NCBI GenBank assembly: GCA_049970695.1
Contig: JBMFML010000007.1
Location: 1-57,709 of the forward strand
DNA: 57,709 bases
From: UBA285 sp049970695
Lineage (GTDB): Archaea; Thermoproteota; Thermoprotei_A; Sulfolobales; Desulfurococcaceae
Direction of reading: 5' to 3'
The first letter of the stretch is position 1. Each line of letters opens with the position of its first letter. The notes under the pieces were generated by a model. That model searched no databases. It saw only the letters and a list, made by a program, of their open reading frames with translations, and had not been told where the DNA came from. Both the position numbers and the translations under genes were made by a program. Below, in pieces: positions 1 to 8,638 of the stretch.

Positions 1-168
1 AGAGCAAGTGGTAACGCTCGCCTTGGGGAGCCCCTGAAGCAGCCCCACCCGGCACTAAGCAAGTAAACAAGTACTTGGGGGCGTGCCTGGCTTAAGGCTT
101 TATTGAGGCAGTAGCGAGTTTTAGAACGTGCTAGTAAGAGAGGTAATACTTTAACAAGGAATTTCAAG

Positions 169-176
169 CTTATAAG
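169..176 (+). promoter_or_regulatory. TATA box for the first pilin-like gene
   Basis: The octamer CTTATAAG lies 36-43 bases before the ATG at 212. An archaeal transcript starts about 26 bases after the TATA centre, near 198-200. That is downstream of the alternative ATG at 182, so the box argues for the start at 212. Confidence 0.6.
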
Positions 177-211
177 ACCCCATGGACTTAGTATACAGCG
201 GGGTGCGCGGC

Positions 212-661
212 ATGAGGCTCGTGAGGGCAGACCTGAGCGCTCCAGTACTAGCAATACTTGTGACTATAGGCATTATAGCAGCAGGCCTAGTACTACTAGC
301 CTGGTTCTTCTGGTTCGCGCCACAAGCAGGCAGAGCCGGATCCCTACAAGTACTCGGAACACCAGTCATAGTGTGCACTACTAGTGGGGCAAACCTAACA
401 ATAGCGGTGAGAAACGTTGGAAATGCGAATGTGACTATAACAGGCGCTGTTGTAGCTGGCATATCTTTTAATAAAATTTATTCAGATGAAGAAATAACAA
501 CAGGTGGTGTGACGCTCAAACCCGGAGACTCAAAAACGGTGATTTTCGAGTCTACGGATAGTAAGGTGCAAACTGAAATATGTGGCAAGTACTCCGTGGA
601 AGGTTACTTGACAACTGACTATGGCGTGTTTGGCTTCTCAGCAGCAGTGCAGAGGTCGTAG
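212..661 (+). CDS. Type IV pilin-like protein with class III signal peptide
   Basis: This is a small surface protein of 149 residues. The N-terminus reads M-R-L-V-R-A-D-L, and R-A-D-L fits the motif cut by archaeal prepilin peptidases, with cleavage expected after the Ala. A hydrophobic helix of about 22 residues follows at roughly 9-30, and then a beta-rich outer domain of the archaeal pilin/flagellin type. An in-frame ATG at 182 exists, but it would lie upstream of the predicted transcription start set by the TATA box at 169-176, so 212 is preferred. The gene stands first in a cluster that also encodes a prepilin peptidase, secretion ATPase and membrane platform, so it is probably a pilus subunit or pseudopilin. 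Its assembly and ligand are unknown. Confidence 0.75.
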   Translation: MRLVRADLSAPVLAILVTIGIIAAGLVLLAWFFWFAPQAGRAGSLQVLGTPVIVCTTSGANLTIAVRNVGNANVTITGAVVAGISFNKIYSDEEITTGGVTLKPGDSKTVIFESTDSKVQTEICGKYSVEGYLTTDYGVFGFSAAVQRS

Positions 662-688
662 CGCTAACTAATCTACCGTGTTTCCCCA

Positions 689-696
689 TTTTTTTT
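689..696 (+). terminator. Poly-T terminator
   Basis: A run of eight T lies 28 bases after the stop of the pilin-like gene and before the TATA box of the next gene. Archaeal RNA polymerase stops at such U-tracts without a hairpin. Confidence 0.55.
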
Positions 697-711
697 CCAC
701 GTGCCCCTCTT

Positions 712-719
712 ATTTATAT
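712..719 (+). promoter_or_regulatory. TATA box of the pilus operon
   Basis: The A/T-rich stretch ATTTATAT ends 37 bases before the TTG start at 757. It predicts a transcript start near 740-745 and a leader of about 15 bases holding the GGTGG ribosome site at 746-750. Confidence 0.6.
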
Positions 720-756
720 TAGCCCTCTTCGAGTTTTCTTTACGCGGTGGGATGCT

Positions 757-2736
757 TTGGCTGGTGCTAGGCCTTCTTCGCTTCTGCTACTTGTCGCTCT
801 CGTCGTGCTGGTGCTTACTTTTAGTGATGTGGTGCGCGGGGAAAACCCCTACGTCTTCGTGTCTAGTAGGACTTCGAGCACTGTCGCGCTCTTCGACTCC
901 GATGGCGATGGAGTTGCCGACAAGCTCGCTGTTGACGGCTACCTCTACGTGCTCCCGGGCGCTGAGGTCTCTACGGGCGCTCGGCCCCTCAAGGCATGCG
1001 TGTCGGAGCGCGGCGAGCTCAGGCTCTTCCTGTACAGGGCAAGCGAGGGCCTCCTCGTGGACTTCTCGAACCCGGCCCTTAGCTACGCTGTCCCCGCCAA
1101 CGCGTCTGCGAGGTCCTACCCGGCTGGGCTCGTAGTGGGCTCTGTGGTTGTCTGGAGGGGCCTTGCCTACGTATCGCCCCTGGCGCCGAGCGGCGCGCTA
1201 GTCGAAGTGAGGGGGGAGCTAGCCGTCGTTGGCTCCGAGGGCGGCAAGCTCCTGCTCCACGTGCTGAAGAGCAACTTAACGCGCTTAATAATGGTGCTAG
1301 ATGTAGGCGTCCTCGGGGCCTTCTACGACGAGGGCTCCGGCAGGCTCTACGTCGCGGGGTCTACGGGCACCGACACGCTGCTGGTAGAGTACGACGTGGC
1401 CGGCGAGAGGGTCTCAGTAAGGCCGCTCAACATAGGCCGGGGGATCCTTGGGGTCTCGACAAAGCGCTCTGTCTACGTGCTGGTGGAAGGCGGAGGTCTC
1501 TACAGAGTGGGAGCCGTGGAGGGGCCCCGGCTCGTCGCCAGCGGTGTTTCGAGCGTGAACTACCCGGCTGACAGCGTCGACTGCTTCACGGCTGTGGCTG
1601 GCGGGAGAGTGATAAAGGTCTGCGACTACCCAGGCGGCCCTGTTCTAAAGGAGCTCGCGGTTCCTGCAGAGCTCGGAGAGGTTGTTTCAGCCGACTGGTG
1701 GGGCGACTACGTGGCCGCCTCGACTACTAGGGGCATTTACGTCTTCTCGGAAAAGCCCCTCGAGCTAGTGGTCAGCGCTCCATCTGTAGTCTACGCAGGC
1801 GAGGCCTTCGCATTCAAAGTAGCCGGCAACTACAGCATGGTGGTAGCAAAGATAGCAGGCATGGTGTACTCGGGCAACGGCACGCTGGAAGCCTCTGCGA
1901 GGCTGCCTCGCGGAAACCACACGCTAGAAGTAACTGCGTGCCGGGGCTTCTTCTGCCTAGTTAGGACTATGAACGTGCTCGCGCTGCCGAGGCCGCTGAG
2001 GCTCAAGGCCCTGTACCCCGCGAAGGCAGCGCCCTACGAGGAGGTAGAGCTATTGGTTCAGGCAGTAGATGTCTTGGCCAACAAGACCGTGGAAGTGGCC
2101 TGCACTATAAGGGATGCCAGGGGGAGGCTTGAGAAGGGCTTTACTGCTGGAGAATCCGTGCGAGTGCCCGCCCTGCCGGACATTACTAGCGCGGTGTTCA
2201 GGATAACTTGTGGTGGAGGGGACTACGCCGAGGAGTCCACAGAGGTCAGAATAGCCCTGAGCCCGCCGCCCTACGCAGTGAACCTCACGTACAGGGGCGC
2301 GGGAGTACTGGCGGTCTCCGCCTACGACAAGTACACTCGCGAGCCCTGGAGGGGCTTAATAGTGGTTACAGTCAACGAAAAGCTGCTCTTCAGCGACGTG
2401 GGCTCCGTGCTCGTCAACTTAACGCCGGGTACTAACAAGCTGCTAGTAGAGCTCTACGAGGGCAACGTCTTGGCATACAGCGAGGAAGTGGTCGTCGTGT
2501 ACTACGAAGACATATGGCGCGTCCCCGCAGGCGAGAAGGTAGTAGTAGGCGACAGAGTCGTTGTAATCGCCACGACGACGACAACCACCATGGTAGTGCC
2601 GGTAAACGTGCCAGTTGAAGTAAAGGTTGTAGACCCCGTCGTGACGGTGGCTGTAGCCCTGCTCGCGGCAGGAGCCACGTACGCGCTGCTGCTAATTCTA
2701 GGCAGAGCGCCCTTTGCGAGGCGGGGCGGGAGGTAG
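757..2736 (+). CDS. Large secreted, membrane-anchored protein of the pilus cluster
   Basis: The 659-residue protein starts at TTG, with GGTGG at 746-750 as ribosome site. Residues 1-28 form a signal peptide. Residues 47-55 (DSDGDGVAD) are a calcium-loop-like DxDxDG motif of the kind found in FG-GAP/propeller repeats. Residues 30-330 are beta-rich and may form a propeller. Residues 335-560 look like Ig-type beta domains with several N-x-T/S glycosylation sites. A Thr-rich stretch near 605 precedes a C-terminal membrane helix at about 630-650 that ends in basic residues. The chain therefore probably faces outward with its C-terminus anchored. It precedes the prepilin peptidase and ATPase genes in the same direction, suggesting an adhesin or sensor used with the pilus. 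I do not recognise a named family. Confidence 0.7.
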   Translation: MAGARPSSLLLLVALVVLVLTFSDVVRGENPYVFVSSRTSSTVALFDSDGDGVADKLAVDGYLYVLPGAEVSTGARPLKACVSERGELRLFLYRASEGLLVDFSNPALSYAVPANASARSYPAGLVVGSVVVWRGLAYVSPLAPSGALVEVRGELAVVGSEGGKLLLHVLKSNLTRLIMVLDVGVLGAFYDEGSGRLYVAGSTGTDTLLVEYDVAGERVSVRPLNIGRGILGVSTKRSVYVLVEGGGLYRVGAVEGPRLVASGVSSVNYPADSVDCFTAVAGGRVIKVCDYPGGPVLKELAVPAELGEVVSADWWGDYVAASTTRGIYVFSEKPLELVVSAPSVVYAGEAFAFKVAGNYSMVVAKIAGMVYSGNGTLEASARLPRGNHTLEVTACRGFFCLVRTMNVLALPRPLRLKALYPAKAAPYEEVELLVQAVDVLANKTVEVACTIRDARGRLEKGFTAGESVRVPALPDITSAVFRITCGGGDYAEESTEVRIALSPPPYAVNLTYRGAGVLAVSAYDKYTREPWRGLIVVTVNEKLLFSDVGSVLVNLTPGTNKLLVELYEGNVLAYSEEVVVVYYEDIWRVPAGEKVVVGDRVVVIATTTTTTMVVPVNVPVEVKVVDPVVTVAVALLAAGATYALLLILGRAPFARRGGR

Positions 2737-2749
2737 CGCTTAATTCTGG

Positions 2750-3136
2750 GTGGTGCCCGTGGCGGGCAGGCTCGCCCCGGCACTAGTGGAGTCTCTAGCA
2801 GGTATTTTGCTAGTAGTGCTGGGGGCGCTCTTGGCCCTGCTTGGCGGTGCCTCGGTCTCCCCGCTTCCACTACTCGCGTCTTTCTCGGTATTCGCGTCAG
2901 CAGCCCTGGCGAGCAGGAACTTGCTGAAAAAGCGCCTGGAAAGGCTCTACTTGCATAGGCGCTTCAGCTTGGTGTCAACGCTTGCGTTCCTCGCGCCACT
3001 GCTACTACTACTGCACGTGGGCTACGAGTACGCCTACTCGTACATGAGCGTAGAGAAGCTCCTAGAGCTCGCGGCTTCGATGACCATAGGGCTCGGGGCT
3101 TTTATCGCAGCCTACCCACTGCTCAGAGAGGTGTAG
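2750..3136 (+). CDS. Small membrane protein of the pilus cluster
   Basis: The 128-residue protein has about four hydrophobic segments (near 14-32, 38-55, 77-94 and 107-125) and a short basic loop, K-K-R-L-E-R, around 61. It begins at GTG, 13 bases after the large secreted protein, and a second GTG codon follows at once. It ends 4 bases before the prepilin peptidase gene, so all three are probably one transcript. No catalytic motif or known family is visible. A role as a membrane accessory of the pilus assembly machine is inference from position. Confidence 0.6.
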   Translation: MVPVAGRLAPALVESLAGILLVVLGALLALLGGASVSPLPLLASFSVFASAALASRNLLKKRLERLYLHRRFSLVSTLAFLAPLLLLLHVGYEYAYSYMSVEKLLELAASMTIGLGAFIAAYPLLREV

Positions 3137-3140
3137 GTGC

Positions 3141-3839
3141 TTGAGCGCACTGCTCGAGCTGGGCTTCTTCGCTGCCAACGCGTTCCTGCTTCTCCTAGAG
3201 GGCTACTCGGACTACAGGTTCCGGGGGGTACCAGTAGTAGTCCTGGGCGTCCACGGAGCCTTGGCTGCAGCCTCAGTGCTTGCCAGGGCCCTATTAATGG
3301 GCCTTGGCGAGCTCCCGCGCGCGTACCTGGGCCTCGCAGTCGTCTTGGCAATGCTCCTAGTACTCTACACGGCTACAGGGCTTGTGGGCGGAGGAGACGT
3401 CCTCGTAGTCCTCGTTAGCGGGGCCCTCTCACCACAAGTGCCGGTAGGATACTTGAGGGGGCTGTCGCTGACTACGCCAATAGCCCTCCTGGCCGCCTCG
3501 TCCTACCTTTACCTCAAGTTCCGGAGGTCTACGAGCACCGTGTACATTAAGGGCGTTGGGAAAATCAGAGCTAGAGTCCGGTACGTGGTAGACTTGAAGA
3601 AGGGGGTTGTGGAGAGCGAGTACCCCGTCTACATCGAGGGCTACGGGCGCGTGCCTCTCAGCGCCTTGAAGAGCAGAGAAGAGCTCATGGAAGTGCTGGA
3701 GAAGGCAGGCGACTACTCAGTAGCATACACCGTTCCCCACTACCCATTTGTGCTGTACTACGCAGTGGCCTTCCCCGCGTGCTACTTATTGCTGTGCCTC
3801 GCATCACTAGTAATAGGGGTGGTGCTTCCTGTCTATTAG
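3141..3839 (+). CDS. Archaeal prepilin peptidase, PibD/FlaK-like aspartic protease
   Basis: This membrane protease trims the short charged leader of pilins and archaellins at the inner face of the membrane. The 232-residue chain has the two aspartates expected of the GxGD family: D24 in S-D-Y-R-F-R-G-V-P and D86 in G-G-G-D (83-86), each at the start of a membrane segment. About six hydrophobic helices are present. A soluble insertion at about 128-200, rich in charged and aromatic residues, is longer than in minimal PibD proteins. The start is TTG, 4 bases after the preceding gene. Its place in the operon suggests it serves the two pilin-like proteins encoded at 212 and 7081. Confidence 0.8.
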   Translation: MSALLELGFFAANAFLLLLEGYSDYRFRGVPVVVLGVHGALAAASVLARALLMGLGELPRAYLGLAVVLAMLLVLYTATGLVGGGDVLVVLVSGALSPQVPVGYLRGLSLTTPIALLAASSYLYLKFRRSTSTVYIKGVGKIRARVRYVVDLKKGVVESEYPVYIEGYGRVPLSALKSREELMEVLEKAGDYSVAYTVPHYPFVLYYAVAFPACYLLLCLASLVIGVVLPVY

Positions 3840-5262
3840 GCCGGCGCTCAAGCTGCTATACCCCCCTGCAGAGCTCAACTGCATTGACAAGTACGAAGTC
3901 GGAGGCGTGTACGTAGTCTGCATAACACCCAATAGAGAGTACGTGGTCTTCGACAAGGGCCTCGTTGAGCAGGAGCCCGGCGCGCTGGAAGAGAAGGCGA
4001 GAGAGCTCCTCAAAGGCATTATCACGTCTAGGGACAAGGAGCTGGCAGAAGTGGTTAGCAAGGCAGACAAGTACACGAGGCACGTGCTAGAGAGGCAGCT
4101 CTTTGGCTATGGCGTGCTCGAGCCGCTGCTCCTGGACGAGAACGTCATAGATGCCCACGTACTGGTCAAGAAGCCGGTTAGAGTGCTCCACAGAGTCCAC
4201 GGCGAGCTGGACGCGAACATAGTCCTCGAAGAAGACGAGCTGCGCGAGCTGGTGATGAGAATGGCGACTCTAGCAGGCAAGTCCATATCCGAGGCGACGC
4301 CGCTCCTGAGCTTCATAGAGCCCAGGTACGAGGCAAGGGTTTCAGTAGTCTACTTGTCTGACGTCACGCTGAGGCGCTCGATGACAGTCGACATCAGGAA
4401 GCAGCCTGCAAAGCCCTGGTCCGTGCTCAAGCTAATAGACCTCGGGACACTGACTCCCGAGGAAGCGGCGTTTCTGTGGCTTGCAATAAAGTACAAGGTT
4501 CCAGTAATGGTTGTTGGAGAAATGATGAGTGGCAAGACAACGCTGGCAACGGCCCTCCTCAACCTGATACCGCCGAAGTCCAAGATCATCACAATAGAAG
4601 ACACCCCCGAAATAAGGCTCTGCACACCCTACTGGACGAGGACTACTACTAGAGAAACGGCCGAAAACCCGGTGTCCGTCTTTAGCCTGCTCAAAATAGC
4701 CGTCAGGCTCTCAGTAGACTACGTCGTTGTCGGCGAGGTCCGCGGAGAAGAAGCGAGGGAGTGGGCCCAGGCAATACTGCTCGGCCACGGCGCGGTGACC
4801 ACCTTCCACGCAGACTCGCCCGAAGCAGCACTCTTGAGGCTCACCACGCCGCCCATAAGCGTGAACCCGCAGGCCCTCAAGCTCCTCAACGTCTTCGTGA
4901 GGACCATACCGATGAGGAGAGAAGAAAAGCTTGTGAGGAGGACCGAGGTCTACATATACGATGTGGACCCCGAAACGGGCGAGCACAAACTAACCCCTCT
5001 GTTCACCTACGACGCCTCCACAGACACCATTAGGCTAAACCCCGCAGTTGGAAACCCGATCAGGAGGTTCCCGTTCTTCAGGAGAGTAGCCCTCGCTCAC
5101 GGCAAGGCCCTTGAAGACCTCGAGAAGGAGTACGCGCGCATGATCGAGATAGTCAAGTCCACGTACGAGGAGTCCAAGAAGCTAGATCCGTCACTCGAAA
5201 GGCCCGACGTCTGCGAGCTCGCGGAAAGGCTATACAAGAGCCTGGGCGAGCAGATTGTCTGA
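3829..5262 (+). CDS. Type IV pilus/archaellum-type secretion ATPase (VirB11/GspE/FlaI family)
   Basis: This cytosolic hexameric ATPase powers pilus assembly. Counting from the first standard start (GTG 3907, 451 residues), Walker A is G-E-M-M-S-G-K-T-T at 204-212, with Met-Met where most members have Thr-Gly, and Walker B is near 273-282 (VVVGEVRGEE). The protein also has the H-A-D-S/T box of the family. The reading frame continues upstream of 3907 without a stop and encodes residues like those of family members (L-Y-P-P-A-E-L-N...Y-E-V-G-G-V-Y). A strong ribosome site, GGTGGTG at 3818-3824, stands 4 bases before CTG 3829, so I propose initiation at CTG (477 residues) overlapping the prepilin peptidase stop by 11 bases. 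ATT 3835 is another option. Confidence 0.82.
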   Translation: MSIRPALKLLYPPAELNCIDKYEVGGVYVVCITPNREYVVFDKGLVEQEPGALEEKARELLKGIITSRDKELAEVVSKADKYTRHVLERQLFGYGVLEPLLLDENVIDAHVLVKKPVRVLHRVHGELDANIVLEEDELRELVMRMATLAGKSISEATPLLSFIEPRYEARVSVVYLSDVTLRRSMTVDIRKQPAKPWSVLKLIDLGTLTPEEAAFLWLAIKYKVPVMVVGEMMSGKTTLATALLNLIPPKSKIITIEDTPEIRLCTPYWTRTTTRETAENPVSVFSLLKIAVRLSVDYVVVGEVRGEEAREWAQAILLGHGAVTTFHADSPEAALLRLTTPPISVNPQALKLLNVFVRTIPMRREEKLVRRTEVYIYDVDPETGEHKLTPLFTYDASTDTIRLNPAVGNPIRRFPFFRRVALAHGKALEDLEKEYARMIEIVKSTYEESKKLDPSLERPDVCELAERLYKSLGEQIV

Positions 5263-7084
5263 AGAGCCGGTGAGAGGCTTTCCACTAGCCCTCCTCGTCC
5301 TGGTCTCGTTCGCTGTAGGCGTGCTGCTCAGACTTGGCAACTACCCTGTTTACTACGGGTACTTCGTAGTCGCCGCGCTGCTCGCCATAGCACACTTCCA
5401 CACGCGCCTCTACGGCCTCTTCAGGGAGTTTGCCGAGGGCCTCTCAACAAGCAAGATGCTGTACATGGGTAGGCCCCTCTCGCCTAGGTTCGTGTCTTCC
5501 TACGCCGTGGCCGTTCAAGCAGCGAGCTACTTGTTTGTGGTTATCACGGCAGTTGGGGTAGTCTACTACATGGCCTACGGAGCACTGCCCCTCTGGCTGC
5601 CTGTGCTGGCAATAGTGCTTGCAGCAGCCCTGGGACTAGCGGCTGCCCTGCCGGGCCTGCAGGCATCGCTAACGGCCTCTGCTAGGAAGACCAGTGCCGA
5701 GGTGGAGCTCCCCTTCCTGCTCCTGGTCTTTAGGGTCTTGGGGTCTACGCACTTAGCCCTATACGACGTGCTGTACGCCGTTGAGAAGAGCAGCGCGCTG
5801 AGGGCCTGGTCCAGGGAGGTGAAGGGCGCGAGGCGCCTTGCCTCGGTACTCGGCACGTCTCTAATCACGGCAATGAACATTATTGCCGAAAACCACCCCT
5901 CCGAAACCGTGAGAGACGTCTTTAGGAGAATCATTACAGTGGCCGTCTCGACTGGAACCCTCAAGGAGGTTGCTGCAAAGGCCTTTGGGCACGTCTATGC
6001 AAGGCTCGAGGCAAGGCTCTCGGGCTTGGTGGACAAGCTGACGATGATCAACGGCGTCTTAATACTGGCATTCCTCTTTGTGCCCGTGGTCTTCGCCCTC
6101 GTAGTGCCAATATACGGTGCAAGCCCTTCAACGGCTTTCTTAATGCCCCTGGCACTCTACTCCCTCTTCTTCTTCGTCATTTATGGAGTCGTCTCCAGCC
6201 TCTACCCCTCTGCCTTTGCAATTGACGTTCCCAAGCCATTGCTCTACGTAGGCACGGCGGGGCTGGTGGTGCCGGCCCTCTCTATCCTCTTTGCGGGCTT
6301 TAGAGTGCTGATTACGCGCGACGCGTCAATCCTACCCCTGGCAGTAGTGGTCGTGCCGCTTGCGGCAACTGCTCCCGCGGCCCTCTACTCCGAGCTCTGG
6401 CTGAGGAAGGCTAGAACCTACGACAAGTTCATCAAAATGACCCTAGACGCGGCGGCAATATCTGCCAGCCTCGGCGAAAACCTCGTGAGCGTCATGGAGA
6501 GGCTCGCGCCAAGGTATGGCAGAGACGTCGAGAGGCTTGCGCGTAGAGTCGCAGTAGCCCAGGCCTCTGAGCAATTGAGAGAAGAGCTCGTGAAAGAGGC
6601 CCCAAGCCTATTTCACGCTGCATTTATCGAGGCGCTCTTGCACTCCCTAGCACTAGGCGCCAGGCCAGAGGTTATTAAGGAGCTGGCCTCTTCCTACGAG
6701 CACCTCGTAAACGTCCAGTCAAAAATACTCAGCACGGCGAGAATGCAGGAGCTAATGATAATTGGCTTAATCGCCATGCTCAGCTTCTTCACTGGGTTTG
6801 TGAGGGGAGTCTTCACGGGCTACATGTCAGTGCTCCAGAGAGTTGGTGCTCAGGGGGCGTGGTCTGTGAACATGCAGGCCTACTTGAAGTTCGACCCAGT
6901 AGTCTACGACATTCTCTACTGCGACATGACGCTATCAGTGCTCCTGCTGTCGCTAGTAATGGGGAAGATGAGAGGAGGCTCCCTCTTCTACGGGTTTAGA
7001 ACGGCCCTCGTAATGCTCGCCCTCTTCAGCACCGGGCTCCTGGTATCTACGTACCTAGCACCAATAGTAACTCTCGCTCCTTGA
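5255..7084 (+). CDS. TadC/FlaJ-like pilus assembly membrane platform
   Basis: The 609-residue polytopic protein is the membrane partner of the secretion ATPase. It carries two copies of a T2SSF-like cytoplasmic helical domain (about 140-250 and 385-490), each followed by hydrophobic segments, in the usual layout of archaeal FlaJ/TadC platforms. There are about nine to ten membrane helices. The TTG start lies inside the ATPase gene, overlapping its stop by 8 bases, a sign of coupled translation. The last bases overlap the following pilin-like gene. Confidence 0.8.
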   Translation: MSEEPVRGFPLALLVLVSFAVGVLLRLGNYPVYYGYFVVAALLAIAHFHTRLYGLFREFAEGLSTSKMLYMGRPLSPRFVSSYAVAVQAASYLFVVITAVGVVYYMAYGALPLWLPVLAIVLAAALGLAAALPGLQASLTASARKTSAEVELPFLLLVFRVLGSTHLALYDVLYAVEKSSALRAWSREVKGARRLASVLGTSLITAMNIIAENHPSETVRDVFRRIITVAVSTGTLKEVAAKAFGHVYARLEARLSGLVDKLTMINGVLILAFLFVPVVFALVVPIYGASPSTAFLMPLALYSLFFFVIYGVVSSLYPSAFAIDVPKPLLYVGTAGLVVPALSILFAGFRVLITRDASILPLAVVVVPLAATAPAALYSELWLRKARTYDKFIKMTLDAAAISASLGENLVSVMERLAPRYGRDVERLARRVAVAQASEQLREELVKEAPSLFHAAFIEALLHSLALGARPEVIKELASSYEHLVNVQSKILSTARMQELMIIGLIAMLSFFTGFVRGVFTGYMSVLQRVGAQGAWSVNMQAYLKFDPVVYDILYCDMTLSVLLLSLVMGKMRGGSLFYGFRTALVMLALFSTGLLVSTYLAPIVTLAP

Positions 7085-7557
7085 GGTGGCGCGGCGTGGG
7101 CATTGAGTACCCCGTGCTGGCCTTCATTGCCGCGCTTGGAATAGCAATGGTAGCCCTCGCCATGCTCTTCCTCTACATCTACATCACTGGCGAGCTCGCG
7201 AGAGTTCCGTATCTCTCAGGCTACGCCGAGGCCAGCGCCTTGCTGAGCACTACTAGAGTCGTTATCAAAGTAGCACACGAGAGAGGAGAGCCCGTAGAGC
7301 TGAAGAGGATAACCCTGTACACCGAGAAGGGGGCCATATCCCTGAGCCCCAGCGGAGGCGCGAGTAGCGGCGGCGCGCTCTTAAGGCTCAGCGGCTTCGT
7401 AGACAGCACTCTGCTGCCGGGAAGCACGGGCTACATAGTAGTAGACCTGCTCGGCGTCGACTACTTCGTGAGCGGCAAGGAGTACAAGGCGGTGCTGGAG
7501 TTCGATAAGGGCACTCTAGTGCTTTCCTTCACGCTAGTTTACGAGGCCAGGGTGTAG
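7081..7557 (+). CDS. Second pilin-like protein
   Basis: The 158-residue protein begins M-R-W-R-G-V-G-I-E-Y-P and then has a hydrophobic helix to about residue 36, with a beta-rich outer domain. R-G-V resembles a prepilin cleavage site (cut after Gly), which supports the TTG start at 7081 that overlaps the platform gene stop as TTGA. A rival start is GTG 7096, six bases after an excellent GAGGTGG ribosome site (7083-7089), but it would remove the basic leader. It is the last gene of the cluster and is likely a minor pilin or pseudopilin. Confidence 0.65.
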   Translation: MRWRGVGIEYPVLAFIAALGIAMVALAMLFLYIYITGELARVPYLSGYAEASALLSTTRVVIKVAHERGEPVELKRITLYTEKGAISLSPSGGASSGGALLRLSGFVDSTLLPGSTGYIVVDLLGVDYFVSGKEYKAVLEFDKGTLVLSFTLVYEARV

Positions 7558-7569
7558 CCAGCAGAGCAA

Positions 7570-7577
7570 GTATATAA
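7570..7577 (+). promoter_or_regulatory. TATA box of the BtuFCD-like operon
   Basis: GTATATAA begins 30 bases before the TTG at 7600, exactly the spacing for a leaderless transcript starting at the codon. It separates this operon from the pilus cluster. Confidence 0.7.
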
Positions 7578-7599
7578 GCCGCTGGCGTTTTACTGCAGT

Positions 7600-8625
7600 T
7601 TGGTGACCTACTTGGACAGAACGTCCAAGCTAGTGCTAGTAGTAGTTGCGGCAGTTGTTGTGGTAGCAGCAGCGACAGCCACAGTGCTGTTCTGGCCCAG
7701 GGAGGCACCGAGGCCAGGCCCGGTTACCGTCACGGATGCGCTGAACAGGACTGTGCAGCTGCCCAGCAGCATTCAGCGAGTAGTCGTCCTAGCGCCGTCG
7801 ATAACCGAGGCCATGGTCTACCTCGGAGTAGACAACTTGATAGTTGGAGCAGACAGCTTCTCCCTGGAGTCCTGGTTCATGAATACTAGTACGAGGCTCA
7901 GAGAGAGGAACGTCACGAGCGTTGGAGGCTTCTGGTGGACTACTATCAAAGTCGAGGAAATCCTCAAATTAAAGCCAGACCTCGTGCTGGCCGATGCCGG
8001 TGCTCACGTAAAGCTCCTCGAGACCTTCGAGTCATACAACTTGACAGCCGTTTTCCTGCACGGGGGCTCGGCAGCAACCATTGAGGACGTGGAGAAGGAC
8101 GTAGAGCTCCTCGGCAAGATCTTCGGCAGGGAGGAGAAGGCGAGGGAGCTCGTGCAGAAAATCCGGGAAGCCATTGAAGAAGCAAGGGCCGGTCTGGCTC
8201 GAAAGGGTCTTGCAGGCCTCAGAGTGCTGGTAGTCATAGACTTCTACCAGGGCATATGGGTTGCCGGCAGGGGAACGTTCGTCGACAACCTGCTTTCAAA
8301 GCTGGGCCTCGTCAACGCGGCTACCGTAGAGGGCTGGGCAGCGGCTAGCATAGAGCAGATCGCGGAGTGGAAGCCCAGCGTGGTAATAGTAGCGTGCTCC
8401 TACGCGACTTGGGAGACGGTCAACGAGTCGGGCCTGCCAAGGCTTGGAGTACCAATAGTCTTGCTGAGCTCCAGGGACGTGGACGCGGTGTCGCGGCCTG
8501 GCCCCATGCTGCTGTACGCCCCCGAGGTCGTGCGCAGCGCTGTTGAAAAAGCCCTTGCACGCGCCAGCACGCAGCAGGTAGCCGCGGTCTTGCCGAGGAG
8601 GCATCTGAGCACTCCCTGCTTCTAG
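7600..8625 (+). CDS. Metal-chelate/cobalamin ABC importer, substrate-binding protein
   Basis: The 341-residue protein belongs to the BtuF/FepB (Peripla_BP_2) family, which binds corrinoids, siderophores, haem or chelated metals outside the cell. Residues about 8-30 form one N-terminal membrane helix without a lipobox Cys, so the protein is anchored as is usual in crenarchaea. The body shows the family's two lobes joined by a long helix: RVVVLAPSITEAMVYLG at about 60, the K-P-D-L-V repeat near 125, and W-K-P-S-V-V-I-V in the second lobe. The TTG start lies at the predicted transcription start, giving a leaderless message. The permease and ATPase genes follow. Which chelate is bound cannot be read from the sequence. 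Confidence 0.8.
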   Translation: MVTYLDRTSKLVLVVVAAVVVVAAATATVLFWPREAPRPGPVTVTDALNRTVQLPSSIQRVVVLAPSITEAMVYLGVDNLIVGADSFSLESWFMNTSTRLRERNVTSVGGFWWTTIKVEEILKLKPDLVLADAGAHVKLLETFESYNLTAVFLHGGSAATIEDVEKDVELLGKIFGREEKARELVQKIREAIEEARAGLARKGLAGLRVLVVIDFYQGIWVAGRGTFVDNLLSKLGLVNAATVEGWAAASIEQIAEWKPSVVIVACSYATWETVNESGLPRLGVPIVLLSSRDVDAVSRPGPMLLYAPEVVRSAVEKALARASTQQVAAVLPRRHLSTPCF

Positions 8626-8638
8626 GTGGCTTTTTTCC

